A stretch of DNA of 64,000 bases from Flavobacterium sp. (GTDB lineage: Bacteria > Bacteroidota > Bacteroidia > Flavobacteriales > Flavobacteriaceae): positions 186,001 through 250,000 of the forward strand of contig JACMLU010000005.1 in the NCBI GenBank assembly GCA_014379405.1, given 5' to 3'. Below are positions 21,421-29,635 of this stretch, piece by piece (position 1 is the first letter of the stretch; each line of letters starts with the position of its first letter). The translations under genes were made by a program, and so were the position numbers. The notes below the pieces were generated by a model. The model saw only the letters and a program-made list of their open reading frames with translations. It made no database searches and was not told where the DNA came from.

Positions 21421-22107
21421 TTAACTGGTATTAAAGCGGTAACCCACACCCGATTCCGTGATGATAAATTTTGGTCTGTTGGGATCTGCTTCAATTTTTT
21501 TTCGAAGCTGTGCCACAAAAACTCGCAGGTATTGTGTTTGGTCTGAGTAACTATTTCCCCAAACTTCTTTCAACAAATACTGGTGCGTTAAAACTCTGCC
21601 TTCATTCTTTACTAAAATAGAGAGCAAGTTATATTCAGTTGCCGTAAGTTTTAAAATTTCCTCTTTTAATTTCACGATTCTAGAGGTGAAATCAATCGAA
21701 ACATCACCAAACTGAATTATGGGTTCATTATCCTTCTGAACCAAATTACGTAAAGCAGTACGAATTCTCGCCAACAATTCCTGGGTTCGAAATGGTTTTG
21801 ACAAATAATCATTGGCACCGTTGTCCAATGCTTTGACAATTTCTTCTTCGGTATTTTTTACGGTCAAAATGATGATTGGATTTTTGAACCATTCCCTTAA
21901 TCGTTTTAAAACTACTTGCCCGTCTTCGTCCGGCAAACCTAAATCCAGAATAATCAAATCCGGTTGATGATTGGCTGCAGCCAATACCCCTTCTTTGGCG
22001 TTCACGGCAAAAAAAGTTTTGTACCCATTAGAATCCAAGGTGATTTCAAGCAGTTTCCTGATTTGAACCTCATCGTCAATGACCAATATTTCGGCTTGAT
22101 TATTCAT
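21421..22107 (-). CDS. kdpE: KdpE-like response regulator (OmpR family)
   Basis: 228 residues. The receiver domain (1-120) has the acidic pair in ILVIDDEVQIRKLLE, the phospho-acceptor Asp55 in LIILDLGLPDEDGQ and the conserved lysine in NDYLSKPFRTQELLAR. The OmpR/PhoB winged helix occupies the last 100 residues (LTATEYNLLSILVKNEGRVL, then GYRFNTS). The closest match in memory is KdpE, and the kinase upstream has KdpD's DUF4118 membrane domain. A 75-bp spacer with a small hairpin (22165-22180) separates it from the kinase. It probably regulates potassium uptake genes, perhaps kup directly downstream. Confidence 0.85.
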   Translation of the reverse strand: MNNQAEILVIDDEVQIRKLLEITLDSNGYKTFFAVNAKEGVLAAANHQPDLIILDLGLPDEDGQVVLKRLREWFKNPIIILTVKNTEEEIVKALDNGANDYLSKPFRTQELLARIRTALRNLVQKDNEPIIQFGDVSIDFTSRIVKLKEEILKLTATEYNLLSILVKNEGRVLTHQYLLKEVWGNSYSDQTQYLRVFVAQLRKKIEADPNRPKFIITESGVGYRFNTS

Positions 22108-22182
22108 ATAAGTAAAAGTTGTTTATTATAGGTCATATATGGAATCGCTTTTATCTTCATTGGTGTTTGCTTTCGCAAACTT

Positions 22183-23307
22183 CTAGTTAATGGCGATTTC
22201 ATTTGAAATTTCTTTAGTATTTATAACTAATGCTGGAAAACCTATGGTGAAAACAGAACCACCTTCTTCCCTATTTTCTAATTTAATTAATCCATTTTGC
22301 GCTTCCACAAATCCTTTTACAATAGATAGACCCAATCCTGTTCCTCCAGTTTTTGAATTTTGCAATCTATAAAATTTGTCAAAGACTTTGTCTATTTCCT
22401 CTTCAGGAAAACCATTTCCATCATCGGAAATGCTTATCACGCAAGGCATAATTTTCTCGGGATTGTATTCAAATTCCACATCAGGATTGTATTCTACTTT
22501 TAGTTCGATTTTGGCTCCTTTTGGTGTGTATTGCGAAGCATTGAAAACTAAATTATAGATAATTTGCTCCGTCAAACCATAATCTAATTTGAAAAGCGGC
22601 AAATTTTCATCTGCTTCAACCGCAACTTTGTGAAACTGCAAATCTTCTTTCAGATGGTCGAGCACGTTATATATTAATTCTTTTAAGTCACACCAATCCA
22701 TTTTAGGTTGAATCACTCCCGATTCCAGTCTTGACATATTCAATAAATTCTCCACCTGATGATTTAATCGCAAAGAAGCTTTCTCGATTTCGGAATACAA
22801 TTGTTGTCTATTTTCTTCAGAAATAGTAATCGTTTCGCTTTGAATAGTATCAATTGCACCCATAATTGCCGAAATTGGCGTTCGTAATTCGTGTGACAAC
22901 GAATCCAACAAAGCATTGTAGAGTTTCATCGTGTTGACCCTAATTTCTTTTATTTGCAATCGTTTTTCGGCTCTTCGGATTTTATGTGTTAGAACACCAT
23001 TAATAAGAGCTATAATAAAAAACAAAACCAGCATCAAGGCATCTTCAGTACTATAAATATGAAAAGTATAATAGGGTTGAATGAAGAAAAAATTCAAAAT
23101 CAATGCACTTAAAAAAGCACTTAATAATACTGGAAGTATATCTAATGACATCGCCAATAAAGAAACCACGACCAATAATATATAGCCTACAACTTTATGG
23201 TCGAAAAAATTTCTTGTAAACAAACATAAAGAGGCAACAATACTAACTGACAACACACAAATTAAGTATTGATTTTTTAATTTTAATGGACTTAAAATAC
23301 CTTTCAT
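22183..23307 (-). CDS. kdpD: KdpD-like sensor histidine kinase lacking the N-terminal KdpD/USP domains
   Basis: 374 residues. Four hydrophobic helices in the first ~115 residues form a DUF4118-type membrane domain (LPVLLSAFLSALILNFFFIQ carries the KdpD FF-x-P-Y signature region). The kinase core follows: His139 in DSLSHELRTPISAIMGAID, the N-box, and G-boxes ISDDGNGFPEE and GGTGLGLSIVKGF. E. coli KdpD is about 890 residues because it also has an N-terminal K+-sensing domain and a USP domain; both are missing here. In other Bacteroidota that part can be a separate protein, and none is in this window. First gene of the kdpD-kdpE-kup row. Confidence 0.87.
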   Translation of the reverse strand: MKGILSPLKLKNQYLICVLSVSIVASLCLFTRNFFDHKVVGYILLVVVSLLAMSLDILPVLLSAFLSALILNFFFIQPYYTFHIYSTEDALMLVLFFIIALINGVLTHKIRRAEKRLQIKEIRVNTMKLYNALLDSLSHELRTPISAIMGAIDTIQSETITISEENRQQLYSEIEKASLRLNHQVENLLNMSRLESGVIQPKMDWCDLKELIYNVLDHLKEDLQFHKVAVEADENLPLFKLDYGLTEQIIYNLVFNASQYTPKGAKIELKVEYNPDVEFEYNPEKIMPCVISISDDGNGFPEEEIDKVFDKFYRLQNSKTGGTGLGLSIVKGFVEAQNGLIKLENREEGGSVFTIGFPALVINTKEISNEIAIN

Positions 23308-23473
23308 AATAACTCCTTTTTAACACTACAAAGTTAAATGATATGATGTAAGTATTTTATAATATAACTTGACATAACATAAAGATTTTATAAAGATATT
23401 TTGATGCTTCAATTTCTATTTTAATTGATTAATTTTACAGCCTTAAATCTGAATTCTAAAATCATAAATCAGA

Positions 23474-24292
23474 ATGTCTGTAGCAAAAAAAGATTACAAA
23501 AGAATTACCACCAAATCACTAATAGATATGAAAGCCCATGGAGAGAAAATTTCCATGCTTACGGCTTACGATTATTCGATGGCAAAAATTGTTGATGTCG
23601 CTGGTGTTGACGCCATATTGGTGGGCGATTCGGCTTCGAATGTGATGGCGGGTCACGAAACGACCTTGCCTATTACTTTAGACCAAATGATTTATCACGC
23701 ATCGAGTGTGGTTCGTGCTGTTTCCAGGGCTTTGGTTGTTGTAGATTTGCCTTTCGGAAGCTATCAATCGGATCCAAAAGAAGCCTTGCGTTCTGCCATC
23801 AGAATTATGAAGGAAAGCGGTGGACATGCCGTAAAACTAGAAGGTGGAAGCGAAATAAAAGATTCTATAAAAAAAATATTGAATGCCGGAATTCCCGTTA
23901 TGGGCCATTTGGGCTTGACCCCACAATCTATCTATAAATTTGGAACTTACACCGTTCGTGCCAAAGAAGAAGAAGAAGCCGACAAACTGATGAAAGACGC
24001 CAAACTGTTGGAAAAACTAGGTTGTTTTGCCATAGTTATCGAAAAAGTTCCAGCTGATTTAGCCGAAAAAGTAGCCAAAAGTGTTTCTATTCCGATTATC
24101 GGAATTGGTGCCGGTGTTGGCGTTGACGGACAAGTTTTGGTCATTCACGATATGTTGGGAATGAATAACGAATTCAGTCCAAGATTTTTGCGCCGTTATA
24201 TGAATTTATACGAAGGAATGACGACTGCTATTGGTCAATATGTTGCCGATGTGAAGTCTAGTGATTTTCCAAATGAGAAAGAGCAATATTAA
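23474..24292 (+). CDS. panB: 3-methyl-2-oxobutanoate hydroxymethyltransferase
   Basis: First step of pantothenate synthesis: transfers a hydroxymethyl group from 5,10-methylene-tetrahydrofolate to alpha-ketoisovalerate, giving ketopantoate. The 272 residues contain [20 protein letters not shown], the metal-binding [31 protein letters not shown], the catalytic-glutamate region AVKLEGG, and [20 protein letters not shown]. Length is normal for PanB. It is a single gene here; panC and panD are not in the window. A dispersed palindromic repeat follows its stop. Confidence 0.97.
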   Translation: MSVAKKDYKRITTKSLIDMKAHGEKISMLTAYDYSMAKIVDVAGVDAILVGDSASNVMAGHETTLPITLDQMIYHASSVVRAVSRALVVVDLPFGSYQSDPKEALRSAIRIMKESGGHAVKLEGGSEIKDSIKKILNAGIPVMGHLGLTPQSIYKFGTYTVRAKEEEEADKLMKDAKLLEKLGCFAIVIEKVPADLAEKVAKSVSIPIIGIGAGVGVDGQVLVIHDMLGMNNEFSPRFLRRYMNLYEGMTTAIGQYVADVKSSDFPNEKEQY

Positions 24293-24307
24293 CTTTTAGT
24301 TTAAATT

Positions 24308-24406
24308 TGTCATTTCGACGAAGGAGACCCGAGCGATAGCGAACAGGTGAAGCAAATCTCATAATGTGAGCAACAAATGTGATTTCTCCCGTTGGTCGAA
24401 ATGACA
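24308..24406. repeat. dispersed palindromic repeat, copy 2 (shared loop core with 6441-6510)
   Basis: Terminal arms TGTCATTTCGAC (24308-24319) and GTCGAAATGACA (24395-24406) are exact inverses, with imperfect pairing inside. The internal core ATAATGTGAGCAACAAATG plus TGATT matches copy 1 in 21 of 24 positions. It lies between panB and the glycosyltransferase gene, with no reading frame. Confidence 0.8.
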
Positions 24407-24493
24407 AACAGTACTTTTTTATATATTTAAACAATTAAATTTTAACTGAAGTTACTGTTTATTCCAAATTGTCTTTTTAACAAAACATATTAT

Positions 24494-25267
24494 ATGTCAA
24501 AAGTTTTTAATACCAGCATTGTTATTCCATGCTATAATGAAGAAAAAGGGATTTCCAATAAAGAATATTCCAACTTTTTGAATAATAATCCTGAGGCATT
24601 TATTTGTTTTGTAAACGACGGCTCCAAAGATAATACTTTGGGAGTTCTCCATATTTTAAAAGAACAACACCCTACACAAATCGATATTCTTTCCCTAGAA
24701 AAAAACTCTGGTAAAGCCGAAGCTGTCCGAGCTGGAATCAAATATTGCAATACCAACTACAAACATCAATACATTGGTTATCTCGATGCCGATTTGGCAA
24801 CAACATTAGAAGAATTTATTGAACTTCGCAATTATTTGCAAGGCGAAATTGTCTTCAGTTTTGGTTCTCGAATCCGAAAAATTGGTTCCACCATCGTACG
24901 GGAAAACAGCCGTTTTTTGATAGGAAGAGTCGTGGCCACTTTCATTTCCAACATTCTGGACATCAAGGTTTACGACACCCAATGCGGTTCTAAACTTTTT
25001 ACCAAAGAAATTTCGGAGCAATTGTTCGAAAAAGAATTCATCTCCAGATGGTTGTTTGACGTGGAAATTTTCTTCAGAATGATTCACCTTTTTGGCAAAG
25101 AAAAAGCCATCCAAAAAATGCTGGAAATCCCTTTGAAATTATGGGTCGAAAAAGGAGATTCAAAAGTAAAATTCACTTACGGTTTCAAACTCTGGTTTGA
25201 CCTGTTTGAAATCAGCCGTAAATATAAAAAAATAGCAAAAAATAATTCAACTCAAACCCTCCTGTAA
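24494..25267 (+). CDS. family 2 glycosyltransferase (polyprenyl-phosphate sugar synthase-like)
   Basis: 257 residues with GT-A features: VIPCYNEEKGI at the N-terminus, the nucleotide-binding FVNDGSKDNT, the metal-binding GYLDADLATTLEEF, and CGSKLFTKEISEQLF further on. The pattern matches dolichyl-phosphate glucose/mannose synthases (ALG5/DPM1 type), which move a sugar from a nucleotide donor onto a lipid phosphate. No C-terminal membrane helices are present. The next gene, a GT39/ArnT-like membrane transferase, starts at the base after this stop codon, so the pair probably makes and then uses a lipid-linked sugar. The sugar is unknown. Confidence 0.88.
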   Translation: MSKVFNTSIVIPCYNEEKGISNKEYSNFLNNNPEAFICFVNDGSKDNTLGVLHILKEQHPTQIDILSLEKNSGKAEAVRAGIKYCNTNYKHQYIGYLDADLATTLEEFIELRNYLQGEIVFSFGSRIRKIGSTIVRENSRFLIGRVVATFISNILDIKVYDTQCGSKLFTKEISEQLFEKEFISRWLFDVEIFFRMIHLFGKEKAIQKMLEIPLKLWVEKGDSKVKFTYGFKLWFDLFEISRKYKKIAKNNSTQTLL

Positions 25268-26689
25268 ATGATTTTAGAGAAGCTAAAAAAAAATTCCTCC
25301 CTACTTTCCGTTTCGGTACTGCTTATCGCTTTTTTTAGATTGTTGTTGACTGCAACAATTCCTTTGTTGGACAAAACCGAAGCACGTTATGCCGAAATTG
25401 CGAGAATCATGCAAGAAACCGGCCAATGGATTGTTTTACAAATCGATTATGGTGTTCCGTTTTGGGCAAAACCACCTTTGTCAACCTGGCTGTCTGCTGC
25501 GAGTTTTACCGTTTTCGGAATCAATGAATTTGCTTCCCGATTTCCCTCTTTTTTACTGAGCATCATCTTGATTATCATTGCCGGAAAATTAGTTAAAAAG
25601 GAAGGGTATTCCTTTTACTTGCCCGGTTTTATTTTATTGACCATGCCGGAATTTTTAATCCATACGGGAGTGGTTTCTACAGACACCGCTTTGGAATTTT
25701 GTATTGCCCTAATGATGATTTCCTTTTGGCAAACGATGAAAAGTGAGACCAAAACCTATTGGAATTACGTGTTTTTCATCTTTTTGGGACTAGGATTGCT
25801 TTCAAAAGGACCACTGATTATGGTGCTTACTTTTCCACCTTTATTTTTATGGTGTTGTCTTGATATAAAAAGATTTAAAACCATTTTTACTAAATTTTCA
25901 ATTATTCCCGGATTATTAATTACCGCCATAATTGCCATTCCTTGGTATTATTTTGCAGAAAAAGAATCGCCTGGTTTTCTAGATTATTTTATTGTTGGTG
26001 AACACTACAAACGCTTTTTGGAACCCGGTTGGAAAGGCGATTTATACGGCAGCGGCCACTCTCAACCCAAAGGGATGATTTGGATTTTGTTGATTGCTTT
26101 TGCTTTTCCGTGGATACAAGTTGTTTTGTATAAATTATGGAAAAACAGAACCACCATTTTCAAAAACAGTTGGGTTTCCTTCTTGGTATTATGGGCCTTT
26201 TGGACACCACTGTTTTTTACCACTTCCAGCAATATTTTGCATACCTATGTACTTCCTTCGGCAATGCCAATTATGTTTTTAGTGGTTTACTTTTGGGAAG
26301 AATTCACTCGAAAAAAACTATTGATCAACATTGCCTTATTTTTTCCGGCAGTAGTATTTATTGCCTATTTTGGAATTGTTGCTACCAGACAATTGGACAA
26401 TAAAATGAATTCCGACAAATATCTTTTGGCCAACTTGAAATCTAAAAACGGAAACCAGGAAATCCCGATTTATTATTGGAAAGACAAAAGTTATTCTGGA
26501 CAATTTTACACGAATGGAAAAGCACTTACAGTTAAAAACGAAAAACAATTGGATTCGGTTTTAAGTTTAAACAAGCCATTGTTTTTTGTGTTTCCAAAGA
26601 AGAAACAACAGGAAATTCCACAAAAATATTTGGATAGAATGACCTTGGCGGAAAGCAATTACAAAACGTCCATTTTTGTAACCAAATAA
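25268..26689 (+). CDS. GT-C glycosyltransferase of the ArnT/PMT family
   Basis: 473 residues with about ten to eleven membrane helices. The first periplasmic loop holds the GT-C acidic motif DKTEARYAEIARIMQETGQW followed by FWAKPPLSTWLSAASFTVFG, typical of ArnT and PMT proteins that use polyprenyl-phosphate sugars. The start codon abuts the stop of the GT2 gene (zero gap), so translational coupling is likely. In E. coli the ArnC/ArnT pair modifies lipid A; here the acceptor could be lipid A, another glycan or protein and cannot be told from sequence. Confidence 0.87.
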   Translation: MILEKLKKNSSLLSVSVLLIAFFRLLLTATIPLLDKTEARYAEIARIMQETGQWIVLQIDYGVPFWAKPPLSTWLSAASFTVFGINEFASRFPSFLLSIILIIIAGKLVKKEGYSFYLPGFILLTMPEFLIHTGVVSTDTALEFCIALMMISFWQTMKSETKTYWNYVFFIFLGLGLLSKGPLIMVLTFPPLFLWCCLDIKRFKTIFTKFSIIPGLLITAIIAIPWYYFAEKESPGFLDYFIVGEHYKRFLEPGWKGDLYGSGHSQPKGMIWILLIAFAFPWIQVVLYKLWKNRTTIFKNSWVSFLVLWAFWTPLFFTTSSNILHTYVLPSAMPIMFLVVYFWEEFTRKKLLINIALFFPAVVFIAYFGIVATRQLDNKMNSDKYLLANLKSKNGNQEIPIYYWKDKSYSGQFYTNGKALTVKNEKQLDSVLSLNKPLFFVFPKKKQQEIPQKYLDRMTLAESNYKTSIFVTK

Positions 26690-26705
26690 AAGAAGTCTTC
26701 AATAA

Positions 26706-27395
26706 ATGAAAATAGTATCCGACAAAAAAAACCTTCAAGTTCTGCACGAAGACAACCATCTCATCGTGGTCAACAAGCGTGTGGGCGATATTGTGCAAGG
26801 TGACAAAACGGGCGACAAACCACTTTCAGAAGTGGTCAAAGAATATATAAAAGATAAATACAACAAACCCGGCGAAGTTTTTCTGGGAGTAGTTCATCGA
26901 TTAGACAGACCTACAACCGGAATAGTCGTTTTTGCCAGAACCAGCAAGGCTTTGACTCGAATGAATGAATTGTTCAGCAATCGGGAAACCCAGAAAACCT
27001 ATTGGGCTATCGTAAAAAACAAGCCTGAAAAAACAGCGGATAAACTCGTTCATTTTATAAAAAGAAACGAGAAAAACAACACTTCAAAAGCGCATCTAAA
27101 GGAAGTTCCCGATAGTAAATTGGCCAGCTTGGATTATAAAATAATCAAGGAATTGAACAACTATTTTGCCCTGGAAATCAATCTTCATACGGGAAGGCAT
27201 CACCAAATTAGGGCACAACTTTCGGCAATTGGTTCACCCATAAAAGGCGATTTGAAATATGGCTTCGACCGCAGTAATCCTGATGGTGGTATCCATTTGC
27301 ACGCTCGAAAATTGGTATTTATGCATCCTGTTTCCAAAGAAAATATAATTATTGAAGCTCCTGTTCCAAATGACGTGATTTGGAATGCCATATAA
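26706..27395 (+). CDS. RluA-family pseudouridine synthase
   Basis: 229 residues. Isomerises uridine to pseudouridine in rRNA or tRNA. The catalytic motif HRLDRPTTGIVVFARTSKAL is present near residue 65 with the nucleophilic aspartate, together with the N-terminal LHEDNHLIVVNKRVGD and C-terminal HTGRHHQIRAQLSAIG elements. There is no S4 domain, so it is a compact RluA/TruC-like member; the exact target nucleotide cannot be assigned. It starts 16 bp after the glycosyltransferase stop and may share its transcript. Confidence 0.93.
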   Translation: MKIVSDKKNLQVLHEDNHLIVVNKRVGDIVQGDKTGDKPLSEVVKEYIKDKYNKPGEVFLGVVHRLDRPTTGIVVFARTSKALTRMNELFSNRETQKTYWAIVKNKPEKTADKLVHFIKRNEKNNTSKAHLKEVPDSKLASLDYKIIKELNNYFALEINLHTGRHHQIRAQLSAIGSPIKGDLKYGFDRSNPDGGIHLHARKLVFMHPVSKENIIIEAPVPNDVIWNAI

Positions 27396-27439
27396 TTCGA
27401 AAAAAATGTATCTTTAGAACTTAATTTAAGTTTTAAGTT

Positions 27440-28768
27440 ATGGAATACAAAACCAACATTAATTTCAGGAAGGAAGCCCTGATAAAGTTGCTCAATGCCA
27501 TTATCATTTATGAAAACGAAATTATTCAGGCTTTATACGACGATTTTAAAAAACCTGCTTTTGAATCCGTGCTTACCGAAACCAGTTATGTTATTGTTGA
27601 ATTAAAGGATACCATAAAAAACTTGAAAAATTGGGCAAAACCCAAAAGAGTATTTCCATCATTACTTAATTTTCCTTCCAAAGATTATATTTACAAAGAA
27701 CCTTATGGCAAAGTCTTGATTCTGGCACCTTGGAATTATCCTTTTCAACTGGCACTTTGCCCTTTAATTTCAGCTGTTGCAGCAGGAAATCAAGTGGTCG
27801 TAAAACCATCCGAACTTACACCAAAAACATCCGAAATCATCGTTAAAATTATCAATAAAGTTTTCGAAACCAATCACGTAGAAGTTGTAGAAGGCGGAGT
27901 TGAAGTTTCGAAACAATTGCTTTCTGAGCGTTGGGATTACATCTTTTTTACTGGAAGCGTGGCCGTGGGAAAAATTGTTGCCAAAGCAGCAGCCAAAAAC
28001 CTTACCCCAATAACACTTGAACTTGGCGGGAAAAATCCTTGCATCATTGACGAGACTGCCAATTTGAAACTGGCAGCCAAAAGAATCGCTTGGGGGAAAT
28101 TTGTCAATGCGGGTCAAACTTGCATCGCACCCGATTATATTTTGATTCAAAAGAATATGAAAACTCATTTCGTAAATTTTTTAAAAGAAGAAATCACGAA
28201 AGCTTATGGTGAAAACCCAACTGAATCTCCAGATTTTGCGCGAATTATCAATGCCAAAAACTGGCAGCGACTAGTAAAAATGATTGAACCGGACAAAGTG
28301 ATTTTTGGAGGACAAAATGACGCCAAAGATTGCTATATAGCTCCTACCCTAGTTGAAGAAAATTCATTGGATAGCCCGATTATGCAGGAGGAAATTTTTG
28401 GACCAATATTGCCAATTCTTACATACGAAAATGAAGCGGACATTGATGCCATAATAACCAAATATGAAAAACCATTGGCCTTATATATTTTTACCGAAAA
28501 CCCTAGTTTTTACAGGAGAATCATCCAAAATCATTCTTTTGGTGGTGGTTGCATCAACGATACCATGATTCATTTTGCCAATAAACGATTGCCTTTTGGT
28601 GGTGTTGGCCATAGCGGAATTGGCGCTTACCACGGGAGTTTGAGTTTTGATACTTTTTCGCATCAAAAAAGTATCGTCAAAAAAGCCAATTGGCTAGATT
28701 TACCAATGCGTTATGCACCTTACAAAGACAAATTGCCGATTATAAAAAAAATATTAAAATGGCTGTAA
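27440..28768 (+). CDS. aldehyde dehydrogenase (class 3-like)
   Basis: 442 residues, NAD(P)-dependent oxidation of an aldehyde to an acid. The catalytic residues are visible: Glu194 in LELGGKNPCIID and Cys228 in NAGQTCIAPDYI, with the cofactor motif FTGSVAVGKIVAKAA. The short length and C-terminal LPFGGVGHSGIGAYHG fit the class 3/fatty aldehyde dehydrogenase branch. The hydrophobic C-terminal anchor of eukaryotic fatty aldehyde dehydrogenase is absent. Substrate unknown. TATCTTTA about 35 bp upstream resembles a -7 box. Confidence 0.93.
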   Translation: MEYKTNINFRKEALIKLLNAIIIYENEIIQALYDDFKKPAFESVLTETSYVIVELKDTIKNLKNWAKPKRVFPSLLNFPSKDYIYKEPYGKVLILAPWNYPFQLALCPLISAVAAGNQVVVKPSELTPKTSEIIVKIINKVFETNHVEVVEGGVEVSKQLLSERWDYIFFTGSVAVGKIVAKAAAKNLTPITLELGGKNPCIIDETANLKLAAKRIAWGKFVNAGQTCIAPDYILIQKNMKTHFVNFLKEEITKAYGENPTESPDFARIINAKNWQRLVKMIEPDKVIFGGQNDAKDCYIAPTLVEENSLDSPIMQEEIFGPILPILTYENEADIDAIITKYEKPLALYIFTENPSFYRRIIQNHSFGGGCINDTMIHFANKRLPFGGVGHSGIGAYHGSLSFDTFSHQKSIVKKANWLDLPMRYAPYKDKLPIIKKILKWL

Positions 28769-28815
28769 GCAATTTATAAATTAATAAAAACCTAAAATTT
28801 AAACTATAATAAAAT

Positions 28816-29604
28816 ATGAAGACCGTAAAAGACCAAATAGAAGAAATAAAAAAAAAGGGATACGAACTGGATTTTGGCATTGTTTTCGAACAAGCTTTTG
28901 AAAATTATAAAAAAATAGCCATATACGCTGGATCAATGCTTTTGATTTTTACTTTTCTATTTATAATCCTGCTTACCGGAATAGCAATTGCCGTTTTTGG
29001 AATTGAAGTCATCACCAAATTTATTAAACCGGAAAACTTTAAACCTGAGACTTTTAAAGGCAATTTTCTGCTAATTTACACAGCATTTATCATATTGATT
29101 ACTTGCCTGCTAAGTCCTTTTCAGGCGGGCTTCCTTAAAATGGCTGATTGCGGCGAAAAAGGAGAGGAATTTCACATTTCTACTATGTTTGAATATTATA
29201 AACCGCCTTATTTTATAAACATTGTCATCGCTACATTCATAATTACGTTATTCAGTTCAGGGTTATCAGCACTTATCGATTATACTGGGATGCCATTAAT
29301 TGGGATTATCATTTCTTTGACAATAACCTTCATAACATTTTTAATGGTTCCTTTAATTGTTTTTGGAAAACTTAATGCTATTGAAGCCATTAAATCAAGT
29401 ATTAACATCATTTTAAAACAGCCATTGGTAATTTTAGGATTGGTTATAGTTGCCTTTATTGCATCGTTGACTGGTTTGATTGTTTTTTGCATCGGGATAT
29501 TTTTTACGCTTCCAATTATGTATTCAATGCAATATTCCCTGTACAATTCTATAATTAAAATTGATTTTGTAAGTGAAATCGATGAATTAGGCTCAAGTAT
29601 GTAA
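28816..29604 (+). CDS. hypothetical multi-pass membrane protein
   Basis: 262 residues with about six hydrophobic helices, among them MLLIFTFLFIILLTGIAIAV, LLIYTAFIILITCLLSPFQA and LGLVIVAFIASLTGLIVFCI. The soluble N-terminus is short (YELDFGIVFEQAFENYKKIA). Proteins of this type in flavobacteria are often automatically labelled beta-carotene 15,15'-monooxygenase; I see no catalytic residues that would support that. It lies 47 bp after the aldehyde dehydrogenase gene on the same strand and 31 bp before the hybrid kinase frame, so the three may be cotranscribed. Confidence 0.75.
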   Translation: MKTVKDQIEEIKKKGYELDFGIVFEQAFENYKKIAIYAGSMLLIFTFLFIILLTGIAIAVFGIEVITKFIKPENFKPETFKGNFLLIYTAFIILITCLLSPFQAGFLKMADCGEKGEEFHISTMFEYYKPPYFINIVIATFIITLFSSGLSALIDYTGMPLIGIIISLTITFITFLMVPLIVFGKLNAIEAIKSSINIILKQPLVILGLVIVAFIASLTGLIVFCIGIFFTLPIMYSMQYSLYNSIIKIDFVSEIDELGSSM

Positions 29605-29635
29605 TATTTATTTAATATTAACTCTTTTTATTTAA

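Noticed and set aside
28816..29604. Beta-carotene 15,15'-monooxygenase label for the membrane protein
   Set aside because: No iron-ligand histidines or other catalytic motif; the label is a propagated annotation.
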